DNA of 64,000 nt, from positions 1,984,001 through 2,048,000 of the forward strand of contig NZ_JAFBBJ010000001.1 of the NCBI RefSeq assembly GCF_016907085.1, written 5' to 3'. Both the position numbers and the translations under genes were made by a program. The notes beneath the pieces were generated by a model, which was not told where the DNA came from, did no database searches, and saw only the letters and a program-made list of their open reading frames with translations. This document shows, in pieces, positions 42,567 to 50,504 of the stretch. The stretch comes from Clavibacter michiganensis (lineage in GTDB: Bacteria; Actinomycetota; Actinomycetes; Actinomycetales; Microbacteriaceae). Within the stretch, counting starts at the first letter, position 1. Every line of letters begins with the position of its first letter.

Positions 42567-43796
42567 CTAGTTCGCGTGCTCCTTCAGCCAGGCGAAGGGA
42601 TCCACCGGGGTGCCGTCCGCGACGTGGATCTCGAGGTGCAGGTGCGGGCCGGTGGACGCACCCGTGTTGCCGACCTGGCCGATCTGCTGGCCGACCTTGA
42701 CGGCGTCGCCCGCCTTCACGAGGAGCGATCCCGGCAGCATGTGGCCGTAGACGCTCGTGACGAGCTGCCCGTCGATGACGTGGTCGATGACGAGGTGGAC
42801 GCCGAGGCCGCTGGAGTCGGTGGGCACGGCCTCGCGGACGACGCCGTCGGCGATCGCCTGGATGGGGGCCCCGAGGCCCGGCGCGAAGTCGACGCCCTTG
42901 TGGTCGCTCGAGCAGCCGTTGGAGCAGGGCGCGATGCGGTGGCCGAAGACGCCGCTGATGGGCACGCCCGAGGCGAAGGGCCACTGGATCGTGCCGTTGA
43001 TGTTGTTCGTGAAGGCGCCGGCGCCCTTGGACGTCTGGGCGAGCATGATCTGCTGCGGCGTCGTGGCGGTGAAGGCGTCGTCGGTGCCGCCGACGACGAT
43101 CGCCTCGGGAGCCGCGGAGAGCGCGACGCTCTGGCTGGGGATCGACGTGGCCGGCGCGTCGGTGACGACGTTCGCCTGCGCCATGTCCTGGCCGGTCAGG
43201 AACGCGGAGGACGGCAGCGAGGTCGCGATGGTGACCGTCGCGACGAACGCCATGGTGAGGAGCGTGAGCCCGCGCGACGCGTTCGCGCGGCGACGGCCGG
43301 CGGCGGCCTCGGGCGCCGGGGCGGCGAGGGCGGGACGCGCGGAGGCGGGGACGCGGCGCCCGCGGATGCGGGCGTGCGGTGCGGCGGCCGGCACGCTCGC
43401 GCGCTTCGCGGGCACGTACGAGGAGCGGCGCGACTCGGGAGCGGCGGCGGCGGACGCGGCGCGGAGGCGACGGGCGCGGGTCGCGAGGGGGACGGTCTCC
43501 GCGGCGATCGCGGCGGCGGGCTCGGCGTCCGCGGGGAGGTGCGTGGTGGGGGCGGAGGGTGCCTCGACCGGGATGTGGATGATGCGGGGCGCGGGCGCGA
43601 CCAGCGCGGGCTGCTCGGCCGCGGGCTGCTCAGCCGCGTCGCCCTCGGGTGCCTGCCGCACGTGGGGTGCCGGCTGCGCCTCGGGTGCCTGCTGCGCCTC
43701 GGGTGCCTGCTGCGCCTCGGCGGCCCGCCGCTCTGCCTCGCGTCGCTCGCGTCGCGTCGCGTACACGGTCCCTGCGGTCTCGTCGGGGGTCAGCAC
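42567..43796 (-). CDS. M23-family peptidoglycan endopeptidase, membrane-anchored
   Basis: 409 aa. A long cytosolic Ala/Pro/Arg-rich part (1-170, including 2.6 copies of an 18-bp repeat encoding AQQAPE) is followed by one membrane helix (about 175-197) and a C-terminal LytM domain: HRIAPCSNGCSSDHKGVDF (His, Asp ligands) and STGPHLHLEIH (HxH). Cuts peptide cross-links in the wall. GTG 43796 is the longest start, with no clear ribosome site; a start nearer the helix is possible. A MtrA-like repeat lies upstream. Confidence 0.86.
   Translation of the reverse strand: MLTPDETAGTVYATRRERREAERRAAEAQQAPEAQQAPEAQPAPHVRQAPEGDAAEQPAAEQPALVAPAPRIIHIPVEAPSAPTTHLPADAEPAAAIAAETVPLATRARRLRAASAAAAPESRRSSYVPAKRASVPAAAPHARIRGRRVPASARPALAAPAPEAAAGRRRANASRGLTLLTMAFVATVTIATSLPSSAFLTGQDMAQANVVTDAPATSIPSQSVALSAAPEAIVVGGTDDAFTATTPQQIMLAQTSKGAGAFTNNINGTIQWPFASGVPISGVFGHRIAPCSNGCSSDHKGVDFAPGLGAPIQAIADGVVREAVPTDSSGLGVHLVIDHVIDGQLVTSVYGHMLPGSLLVKAGDAVKVGQQIGQVGNTGASTGPHLHLEIHVADGTPVDPFAWLKEHAN
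43674..43720. repeat. 18-bp tandem repeat within M23 gene
   Basis: About 2.6 copies of an 18-bp unit (CTGCGCCTCGGGTGCCTG at 43674-43691 and 43692-43709, then a partial copy), encoding repeated AQQAPE in the cytosolic tail. Likely length-variable. Confidence 0.7.
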
Positions 43797-43946
43797 GAGG
43801 GCCGCCGGTCGGAGGCCTGGGGGGCACGCGAGGCGTGGAGGACGGACAGGATCGTGGGACTCCTAGTGCGAGGGACAGGTGCTGCGCGATGCCGGCCGAG
43901 CGGTGTCGGGGCGTGCGCCAGCGACCGGTTCCAGCCCGGTCGCGAT

Positions 43947-43962
43947 GTAACGGATCGGTAAA
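43947..43962. promoter_or_regulatory. MtrA-like direct repeat GTAAC-N6-GTAAA
   Basis: Two GTAA half-sites 11 bp apart, about 150 bp upstream of the M23 peptidase gene. MtrA of actinobacteria binds GTAAC-like direct repeats and controls wall hydrolases; the match is short. Confidence 0.35.
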
Positions 43963-44021
43963 GGCTAACCGCCGGAAGGGATTCGCGCCACCCGGGGGAT
44001 GCGCCGGAGGGCCCTCAGGGG

Positions 44022-44831
44022 CTATGCGCGCGGGCGCTCCAGCCGCTCCTCGAGGGCGCGCGCGAGCTCGGGATCGGCCGCGATGAGCAGGTCGTCGGAG
44101 GCCGGTCCGCCGCCGATCCCGGTCACGCGCGCACCCGCCTCCGCGGCGATGAGGGCGCCGGCCGCGTGGTCCCACGGCTTGAGCCCGCGCTCGAAGTAGG
44201 CGTCGGTGCGGCCCGCCGCCACGTTGCAGAGGTCGAGCGACGCGGCGCCGATGCGGCGGATGTCGCGCACCTCGCCGAGCAGGTCGGTGATCACGCGCCC
44301 CTGCCGCATGCGCGTCTCGGCGCCGTAGGAGAAGCCGGTGCCGACGAGGGCGAGGCTGAGCGGCACGCCGGCGTTCACGGCGAGCGGCCGCCCGTCGAGC
44401 GCGGATCCGCCGCCCGCCGTCGCCGTGTACACCTCGCCGAGGGTGGGGTTCACGACGCAGCCGGCCCGGGCGGTCCAGGTGAGCGGATCCGCCTCGCCCT
44501 CGACCACGGCCACGCTCACGGCCCATGCCGGGATCCCGTAGAGGAAGTTGACGGTGCCGTCGATGGGGTCGACGACCCAGGTGAGGCCCGAGCTGCCCGA
44601 CGTGCCCTCGGACTCCTCGCCGAGGAAGCCGTCGTCGGGGCGGACGTCCTGGAGCGCCTGCCGGATGAGGTCCTCGGTCTCGCGGTCGGTGTGGGTGACG
44701 ATGTCCTCGGGGCTCGACTTCGACGCGGCCACCTCGACGCCCTCCCGGCGGCGGCGGAGCGCGAGCTCCCCGGCGCGGACGGCGATGTCGCGGGCGATGG
44801 TCAGGAGCGCGGTGTCACCGGGGGTCGTCAT
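44022..44831 (-). CDS. suhB: inositol monophosphatase-family phosphatase
   Basis: 269 aa Mg-dependent phosphatase: GEESEG, DPIDGTVNFLYGIP, and WDHAAGALIAAEAGARV are the metal and substrate motifs. Could act on inositol-1-phosphate or on histidinol phosphate (HisN type); sequence alone does not decide. ATG 44831. No clear operon partner. Confidence 0.9.
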   Translation of the reverse strand: MTTPGDTALLTIARDIAVRAGELALRRRREGVEVAASKSSPEDIVTHTDRETEDLIRQALQDVRPDDGFLGEESEGTSGSSGLTWVVDPIDGTVNFLYGIPAWAVSVAVVEGEADPLTWTARAGCVVNPTLGEVYTATAGGGSALDGRPLAVNAGVPLSLALVGTGFSYGAETRMRQGRVITDLLGEVRDIRRIGAASLDLCNVAAGRTDAYFERGLKPWDHAAGALIAAEAGARVTGIGGGPASDDLLIAADPELARALEERLERPRA

Positions 44832-44876
44832 GCGACCACCCTGCCAGAGCCTTCGGGGACGCCGCGGCGCGACGGC

Positions 44877-45623
44877 TCAGGCCGGCGCGACGCCCGTGCG
44901 CTCGTCGACCGCGGGGATCTCCGTCGCGGCCTCGCGGAGGCGCCCCCGCTCGATCCGGCGCGCGTTCCACAGCAGGCCGACGCCCAGCACCATCAGGCCG
45001 CCCGCGGCGAGCAGCGCCCACGCGCCGCCGACGTGCGTCGTGATGAGCGCGGCGACCAGCGCGCCGAGCCCCATGCACACGATCGCGCCGATGCGGCGGG
45101 CCCACGCGGCGCCCGTGCCCCCGGCGACGCGGCTGTCGGAGGAGAGGTTCACCATCGTCATCGTCACGACGACGGTGGAGAGGTCCCGCAGGCCGATGCT
45201 CTTCACGGCCGCCGCCTGCGCGCCGAGCAGCAGCGCGAGGAAGCCGGTGATGCCGATCATGACCCCGGTCTCGAGCGTGCCGACCGCGAGCCAGACCACG
45301 GCGAGCGCGAGGGTGAGCAGGGTGCCCGTGACGAGGATCCAGACGGAGGAGCGCGGCAGGTGCACGTCGGTGGGCGCGCGTCGGGTGATGCGCGACGCGA
45401 TGACCGCGCCGAGCATGAAGGCCACGAGCGCCACGAGGTTGTTGAGCACGGGGATGTCGGCGACGCCCACCAGGCCGAAGCCGATGAAGAGCACGTTGCC
45501 GGTCATGTTGCCGGTGAAGACGCGGTCGAGCGCGAGGTAGCTGACGCCGTCGATGGCGCCCGTCGCGGTGGTCATCACGAGCAGGGCGGCGATGTAGGAG
45601 CCCTCGGGCCAGGGACGGGACAC
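44877..45623 (-). CDS. YoaK/DUF1275 membrane protein
   Basis: 248 aa, about six helices, with the DUF1275 marks TGAIDGVSYLAL, FTGNMTGNVLFIG and GAQAAAVKSIGL. Function unknown in the family. GTG start with GAGGAGAT eight bases upstream and a TATCCT -10 near 45670. Confidence 0.9.
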   Translation of the reverse strand: MSRPWPEGSYIAALLVMTTATGAIDGVSYLALDRVFTGNMTGNVLFIGFGLVGVADIPVLNNLVALVAFMLGAVIASRITRRAPTDVHLPRSSVWILVTGTLLTLALAVVWLAVGTLETGVMIGITGFLALLLGAQAAAVKSIGLRDLSTVVVTMTMVNLSSDSRVAGGTGAAWARRIGAIVCMGLGALVAALITTHVGGAWALLAAGGLMVLGVGLLWNARRIERGRLREAATEIPAVDERTGVAPA

Positions 45624-45701
45624 GGGCGGATCTCCTCGGGAGGCTCGGACGGCTCGGGCGGCGGTCGCCCCAGGATACGGGCGGGGCGGGATGCGGGCGG
45701 G

Positions 45702-46688
45702 TCAGGCGATCTCGTCGCGCGTCGCCCGGGCGGCCGCGGACGCGAGCCGGGACACCTCGTCGTCGTCGAGCGCGAGCTGCGCCGCGGGCATCAGCTGCCG
45801 GATCTGCCGGACCGTGCGCGCGCCCACGAGAGCGCTCGCGATCCCGGGCCGGCCGAGCACCCACGCGATGGCGACCTCGGCGACCGTGACCCCGCGCGTC
45901 CGCGCGACCTCCTCGGCGGCGCGCACCGTCGCGTGCCCGCCCGCCGACATGTACTGCTCGGCGTCGAGCGCGCGGGCCGACGGCACGGCGGGCGCACCCG
46001 GCAGGTACTTGCCCGTGAGGAACCCCTTGGCGAGCACGCTGTGCGCGACGAGGCCGAGGCCCTCCCGCCTGACGAGCGCCTGCAGACGCCCCTCCGCGTG
46101 GTCGCGCGCCAGCAGGCTGTACTCCTCCTGCACCACGCCGACCGGCACGGCGCCGGATCCGTGCGCGAGCGCGAGCGCCTGCTCGATCCGCTCGGGCCGG
46201 AACCCGGAGACGCCGACGAGACGCGCCTTGCCCTCCTTCACCAGGTCGGACAGCGCGGCGACGGTCTCCTCGAGCGGGGTGCGGGTGTCGTCGAGGTGGG
46301 CGTGCACGACGTCGACGTGCGTCGTGCCGAGCCGGCGCAACGAGGCATCGACCCCGCGGCGGATGGACTCCGCCGACGTGCCGGGGGCGTCGCGGCTCTT
46401 GCCGACCTTCGTGCCGACGACCACGTCGTCGCGGCAGCCGCGCGCGGCCAGCCAGCCGCCGATGATCGCCTCGGACTCGCCGCCCGCGTGGCCGGGCACC
46501 CACTGCGAGTACGAGGACGCGGTGTCGACGAAGGTGCCGCCCTCCTCGCGGTAGGCGTCGAGGATCGCCCACGCCGCCTCGCGGTCGGCGGTCCAGCCGA
46601 AGCCGCTCGTGCCGAGGCCGAGCGTGGAGACGACGACGCCGGACGTGCCGAGGGCGCGCGTCGAGGGGCCGGGTGCGGCGGGGAACAT
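45702..46688 (-). CDS. aldo/keto reductase
   Basis: 328 aa. Catalytic residues in TFVDTASSYSQW (Asp, Tyr), VVGTKVGK (Lys) and VVHAHLDD (His). Parallels the reductase at 39691-40629 in order of motifs (GGESE.IIG.WLAARG in both). ATG 46688; no strong ribosome site. Confidence 0.92.
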   Translation of the reverse strand: MFPAAPGPSTRALGTSGVVVSTLGLGTSGFGWTADREAAWAILDAYREEGGTFVDTASSYSQWVPGHAGGESEAIIGGWLAARGCRDDVVVGTKVGKSRDAPGTSAESIRRGVDASLRRLGTTHVDVVHAHLDDTRTPLEETVAALSDLVKEGKARLVGVSGFRPERIEQALALAHGSGAVPVGVVQEEYSLLARDHAEGRLQALVRREGLGLVAHSVLAKGFLTGKYLPGAPAVPSARALDAEQYMSAGGHATVRAAEEVARTRGVTVAEVAIAWVLGRPGIASALVGARTVRQIRQLMPAAQLALDDDEVSRLASAAARATRDEIA

Positions 46689-46769
46689 CGGTGGTGGATC
46701 CAGGTCGTCGGGCGCGCGGGCGACTCTGCCCGCGCGGGCGGGCCCCGACGGATGCGTCGAGGCAGACGA

Positions 46770-46793
46770 ACGGCCCCGCGCGAGCGGGGCCGT
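46770..46793 (-). terminator. tRNA-Tyr terminator
   Basis: Perfect 10-bp stem (ACGGCCCCGC / GCGGGGCCGT), loop GCGA, 9 nt past the tRNA. Confidence 0.75.
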
Positions 46794-46802
46794 CCAGTGC
46801 GG

Positions 46803-46884
46803 TGGCGAGTGAGGGATTCGAACCCCCGAAGGCTGAGCCGTCTGATTTACAGTCAGATCCCTTTGGCCGCTAGGGTAACTCGCC
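46803..46884 (-). tRNA. tRNA-Tyr (GTA)
   Basis: 82-nt class II tRNA with long variable arm; acceptor GGCGAGT/ACTCGCC, anticodon GTA in CTGACTGTAAATCAG, discriminator A. Confidence 0.96.
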
Positions 46885-47001
46885 ATGCGCACCCGACCTG
46901 TGTGATCACGGACCGGAGACGCTCGTCGATGATAGCGGGCGCCGGGCCGCGAACCGAAATCGTCGGATCCCCTCGCCGCGGGCCCGCAGCCGCCCGTCCC
47001 T

Positions 47002-47007
47002 TAACAT
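47002..47007 (+). promoter_or_regulatory. -10 hexamer TAACAT for yajQ
   Basis: Ends 7 nt before ATG 47015, supporting that start over the overlapping ATG at 47006. Confidence 0.45.
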
Positions 47008-47014
47008 GGTCGGC

Positions 47015-47503
47015 ATGGCAGATTCCTCGTTCGACGTCGTCAGCAAGGTCGACCGCATGGAGGCGGACAACGCCGTCCACCAGACCCAGAAGGAGGTGGA
47101 GCAGCGCTACGACTTCAAGAACGTGGGCGCCTCCATCGAGTGGAGCGGCGACACCATCCTCATGAAGGCCTCGAGCGAGGAGCGCGTGAAGGCGATCCTC
47201 GACGTGCTGCAGACGAAGATGATCAAGCGCGGCATCGGCCTCAAGAGCCTCGAGGAGGGCGAGCCCTTCGCGTCGGGCAAGGAGTATCGGATCGAGGTCA
47301 CCCTCAAGCAGGGCATCGACCAGGCCAACGCGAAGAAGATCGGCAAGATCATCCGCGACGAGGGCCCCAAGAGCATCAAGAGCCGCGTCGAGGGCGACGA
47401 GCTCCGCGTCTCGAGCAAGAGCCGCGACGACCTGCAGCAGACCATCGCGCTGCTCAAGGGCGCCGACGTGGATCTCGACCTGCAGTTCGTCAACTTCCGC
47501 TGA
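47015..47503 (+). CDS. yajQ: YajQ-family nucleotide-binding protein
   Basis: 162 aa, UPF0234/YajQ: starts MADSSFDVVSKVDRMEADNA, with QRYDFKNVGASIEW and ends DVDLDLQFVNFR. Members bind GTP, tRNA or cyclic-di-GMP in other species. Single gene with a downstream hairpin. Confidence 0.96.
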   Translation: MADSSFDVVSKVDRMEADNAVHQTQKEVEQRYDFKNVGASIEWSGDTILMKASSEERVKAILDVLQTKMIKRGIGLKSLEEGEPFASGKEYRIEVTLKQGIDQANAKKIGKIIRDEGPKSIKSRVEGDELRVSSKSRDDLQQTIALLKGADVDLDLQFVNFR

Positions 47504-47506
47504 TCC

Positions 47507-47544
47507 GCCGGGCGCCGCAGGCCCGTGTCCGTGCGGCGCCCGGC
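47507..47544 (+). terminator. yajQ terminator
   Basis: 13-bp stem (GCCGGGCGCCGCA / TGCGGCGCCCGGC), 12-nt loop, right after the stop. Confidence 0.65.
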
Positions 47545-47569
47545 CCGGTCGCGACGGCATCCCGCCGGA

Positions 47570-47575
47570 TAGACT
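47570..47575 (+). promoter_or_regulatory. -10 hexamer TAGACT for cardiolipin synthase
   Basis: Ends 7 nt before ATG 47583. Confidence 0.5.
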
Positions 47576-47582
47576 CCGGCTG

Positions 47583-49052
47583 ATGGACCCCTCGATGACC
47601 ACCCTCGTCCTAGCGGGGCTCGCGGTCGTCGTCGACTTCATCGTGCGCGTAGTGGCCCTGCTGGTCATCCCCCGGAATCGCCGGCCGTCCACCGCCATGG
47701 CGTGGCTGATGGCGATCTTCTTCCTGCCGTACATCGGCATCTTCCTGTTCCTCCTCATCGGCTCCACCCGGCTGCCGAAGCGGCGCCGGGAGAAGCAGCA
47801 GGAGATCAACCGGTTCATCATCGAGTCGACCGAGGGCATCGAGCGCGTCACGCGCGAGCACTCCTGGCCGTCGTGGCTCGACTCGGTCGTGGAGCTCAAC
47901 CGCACGCTCGGCTCCATGCCGCTCGTGGGCGGCAACCGGGCGAAGCTGTACAGCCACTACGACGAGTCGATCCAGGCGATGACCGCGGAGGTCGAGAAGG
48001 CCACGCGGTACGTGCACGTCGAGTTCTACATCCTCGCGTGGGACGTCACGAGCGCCCCCTTCTTCGACGCGCTCGAGCGCGCGGTGCAGCGCGGCGTCAC
48101 CGTGCGGGTGCTGCTCGACCACATCGCGTCGCTGCGCGCGCCCGGCTACAAGCGCACCACGCGCAAGCTCACGGCGATCGGCGCGGACTGGAACCTCATG
48201 CTCCCCGTGCAGCCGCTGCGCGGGCGCTACCAGCGGCCGGACCTCCGCAACCACCGCAAGGTGCTCGTGGTCGACGGTCGCGTGGGCTTCATGGGATCCC
48301 AGAACATGGTGCACCGCAGCTACAACAAGGTCGTCAACCGCAAGCGCGGCCTCAAGTGGCAGGACCTCATGACCCGGCTCGAGGGCCCCATCGTCAGCGG
48401 CCTCAACGCGATCTTCATCACCGACTGGTACGCGGAGACCGACCAGCTGCTCGTGCGCGAGACCGAGCCCATCGAGATCGCGGCCTCGGACGACGACGAG
48501 GAGCTCGACTGCCAGGTCGTGCCGTCCGGCCCCGGGTTCCCCGGCGAGAACAACCTGCGGCTGTTCAACGCGCTGCTCTACTACGCGCAGGAGCGGATCG
48601 TGATCACGTCGCCGTACTTCGTGCCCGACGACTCGATGCGGTACGCGATCACGACGGCCGTGCAGCGCGGGCTCTCGGTGGAGCTGTTCGTGAGCGAGAT
48701 CGGCGACCAGCCCGTGGTCTACCACGCGCAGCGCTCGTACTACGAGGAGCTGCTGAAGGCGGGCGTGCGGATCTGGATGTACCGGGCGCCGTACATCCTG
48801 CACAGCAAGCACTTCACGATCGACGACGACGTGGCCGTCATCGGCTCGAGCAACATGGACATGCGGTCGTTCAGCCTCAACATGGAGGTCTCGCTGATGG
48901 TGCGCGGTCCCGGCTTCGTGCGTGAGATGCGGCGGGTCGAGGACGGCTATCGGAAGCGCAGCCGCGAGCTGACCCTGGAGGAGTGGAGCCGGCGCACCCG
49001 CACCAGCACGGTGCTCGACAACCTGGCACGCCTCACCTCGGGCGTGCAGTAG
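47583..49052 (+). CDS. cls: cardiolipin synthase (phospholipase D type)
   Basis: 489 aa. Two N-terminal membrane helices (about 8-27 and 38-60, PLDc_N), then two HKD motifs: HRKVLVVDGRVGFMGSQN and HSKHFTIDDDVAVIGSSNMD. Joins two phosphatidylglycerols into cardiolipin in the membrane. Leaderless-type ATG. Confidence 0.94.
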   Translation: MDPSMTTLVLAGLAVVVDFIVRVVALLVIPRNRRPSTAMAWLMAIFFLPYIGIFLFLLIGSTRLPKRRREKQQEINRFIIESTEGIERVTREHSWPSWLDSVVELNRTLGSMPLVGGNRAKLYSHYDESIQAMTAEVEKATRYVHVEFYILAWDVTSAPFFDALERAVQRGVTVRVLLDHIASLRAPGYKRTTRKLTAIGADWNLMLPVQPLRGRYQRPDLRNHRKVLVVDGRVGFMGSQNMVHRSYNKVVNRKRGLKWQDLMTRLEGPIVSGLNAIFITDWYAETDQLLVRETEPIEIAASDDDEELDCQVVPSGPGFPGENNLRLFNALLYYAQERIVITSPYFVPDDSMRYAITTAVQRGLSVELFVSEIGDQPVVYHAQRSYYEELLKAGVRIWMYRAPYILHSKHFTIDDDVAVIGSSNMDMRSFSLNMEVSLMVRGPGFVREMRRVEDGYRKRSRELTLEEWSRRTRTSTVLDNLARLTSGVQ

Positions 49053-49061
49053 CCGCGAGGG

Positions 49062-49550
49062 TCAGTCGGCCTCGGGCGCCGGGCCGTCGGCGCCGTCCTG
49101 CTCATGCGCGACGGCCCGGTCGAGCACGGCTTGCAGGAGCGAGCGCAGCTCCGAGTCGCCGGAGTCCTCGATCGACGCGTCGCCGGCGATGTCGCGGCGG
49201 ACCTGGTCGCCCACGCGCCAGATGACGGGCAGCATGTCGCGCCCGGCGTCGGTCAGGCCGACGGAGAGGCGCCGCTCGTCGCTGGTGTCGCGGAACCGGG
49301 TGACGTAGCCGAACACCTCGAGGCGCTTGAGCAGCGGCGAGAGCGTGCCGGGGGTCAGATGCAGCTTCTCCGCGAGGTCGACGACGGCCTGCGGCTCCTC
49401 CTCGTCGAGGGCCAGGAGCACGAGGTACTGCGGATGCGTCAGGTTGAGCGGCTGGAGCAGCGGGCGGTAGAGCGAGACCACCGCGCGCGAGGCCGCAGCC
49501 AAGAGGACGCCGGTCTCGTCCTGCAGCAGCGTGAGCGATCTCTGTGCCAT
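49062..49550 (-). CDS. MarR-family regulator (OhrR-like, without redox Cys)
   Basis: 162 aa. MarR fold: YRPLLQPLNLTHPQYLVLLALDEEE, VVDLAEKLHLTPGTLSPLLKRLE (recognition helix), RFRDTSDERRLSVGLTDAGR (wing). The alignment resembles OhrR, but there is no Cys anywhere, so the OhrR peroxide switch is absent. ATG with GAGGAAGAG upstream. Target unknown; an inverted repeat lies in its own control region. Tail-to-tail with cardiolipin synthase. Confidence 0.9.
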   Translation of the reverse strand: MAQRSLTLLQDETGVLLAAASRAVVSLYRPLLQPLNLTHPQYLVLLALDEEEPQAVVDLAEKLHLTPGTLSPLLKRLEVFGYVTRFRDTSDERRLSVGLTDAGRDMLPVIWRVGDQVRRDIAGDASIEDSGDSELRSLLQAVLDRAVAHEQDGADGPAPEAD

Positions 49551-49591
49551 TTCTCTTCCTCTGGCTCGTCAGTACGTCGATGCCGGGGTCT

Positions 49592-49606
49592 TGGACACTA
49601 CGTCCA
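49592..49606. promoter_or_regulatory. inverted repeat TGGAC-N5-GTCCA upstream of marR-type gene
   Basis: 5-bp arms around ACTAC, 42 bp before the ATG, flanked by GTAC on both sides; candidate autoregulatory operator. Confidence 0.35.
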
Positions 49607-49674
49607 CCGTACGCCTGTCGCGGCGAGGGGGACCTCCGCGCACAGGCAACCATCGGCCGGGGTCGTCCGCACGC

Positions 49675-50367
49675 TCAGGTGAGCGTACTGGGAGCGGACG
49701 CCACGAGGAGCGCGCCCAGCACGAGCCACGGGCCGAAGGGGACGGCGGTCGACGCCCGCGCGCGGCCTCCCACGAGGAGGGCCGTCGCCGCGACGCCGCC
49801 GAGGAGCGTGCCCGCGGCCAGGCCCAGCGCGACCTGCGCGGGCCCGAGCAGCCCGAGCACCAGGCCGACGACGCCGGCGAGCTTGACGTCGCCGGTGCCG
49901 AGGCCGCCGCCGGTCGCGGCCTGGAGGAGCCCGAGCACGAGGACGGCACCGGCACCGCACGCCGCCGCCTGCAGCAGGAGGGGGGATCCGCCGGTGGCCA
50001 GCGCGAGCGCCGCGGCCGAGACCGCCGCGGGAGCGGTGGCGCGGTCGGGCAGGCGGTGCGCGGCGAGGTCGGCGAGCACCAGCACCGGGCCGACGGCCAC
50101 GACGAGGAGCGCCACGGGGATCCGCGCGGGCGGCGTCTCCGCGACGACCAGTGCCGCGACGGCGCCCGTGACCAGCGCGGCGGCGATCGCGGCGGTGCGG
50201 CCGAGGCCGGGGAGCGGATCCAGCGGGCGCGCGTCGAGGCCGTCGCGGCGGCGGCCGCCGGCGAGGGCGACGCGGGCGAGCGCCGGGGACCAGGCGCCGA
50301 GCGCGGCACCCGCGAGGCCCGCGACCCCGGCCGCGACGACCAGGGCGGGCGGGGCGGCGGGGATCAC
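49675..50367 (-). CDS. prepilin peptidase (A24 aspartic protease), stand-alone
   Basis: 230 aa, about seven helices. Catalytic Asp motifs VLVLADLAAHRLPD and GLGTGDVKLAG (GxGDxK). Would cut type IV prepilin/Tad pilin leaders. No pilin or secretion genes nearby. The N-terminal methyltransferase part of classical PilD is missing. GTG 50367 sits 6 nt after TAGGGT. Confidence 0.87.
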   Translation of the reverse strand: MIPAAPPALVVAAGVAGLAGAALGAWSPALARVALAGGRRRDGLDARPLDPLPGLGRTAAIAAALVTGAVAALVVAETPPARIPVALLVVAVGPVLVLADLAAHRLPDRATAPAAVSAAALALATGGSPLLLQAAACGAGAVLVLGLLQAATGGGLGTGDVKLAGVVGLVLGLLGPAQVALGLAAGTLLGGVAATALLVGGRARASTAVPFGPWLVLGALLVASAPSTLT

Positions 50368-50373
50368 GCGGCG

Positions 50374-50379
50374 ACCCTA
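50374..50379 (-). promoter_or_regulatory. -10 hexamer TAGGGT for prepilin peptidase
   Basis: Ends 6 nt before GTG 50367. Confidence 0.5.
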
Positions 50380-50434
50380 GGGGTTGCGATGCTCCGACCG
50401 GGCGGACGGGCGCGCGGCTGGGGACGGACGACGG

Positions 50435-50467
50435 ACGGGCGCCCGCGGAAGGACCGCGGGCGCCCGT
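50435..50467 (-). terminator. terminator after ferredoxin-NADP reductase
   Basis: Perfect 14-bp stem (ACGGGCGCCCGCGG / CCGCGGGCGCCCGT), loop AAGGA, 37 nt past the stop. Confidence 0.75.
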
Positions 50468-50504
50468 CGGCGTCGATCAGGGAGAGTCCGTCAGCGCGTG
50501 CGGA

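Noticed and set aside
43797..44021. Possible c-di-AMP (ydaO) riboswitch before the M23 peptidase gene
   Set aside because: Common before actinobacterial wall hydrolases, but the conserved blocks are not visible.
49062..49550. Calling the MarR protein OhrR
   Set aside because: The redox-active cysteine is missing and there is no ohr gene beside it.
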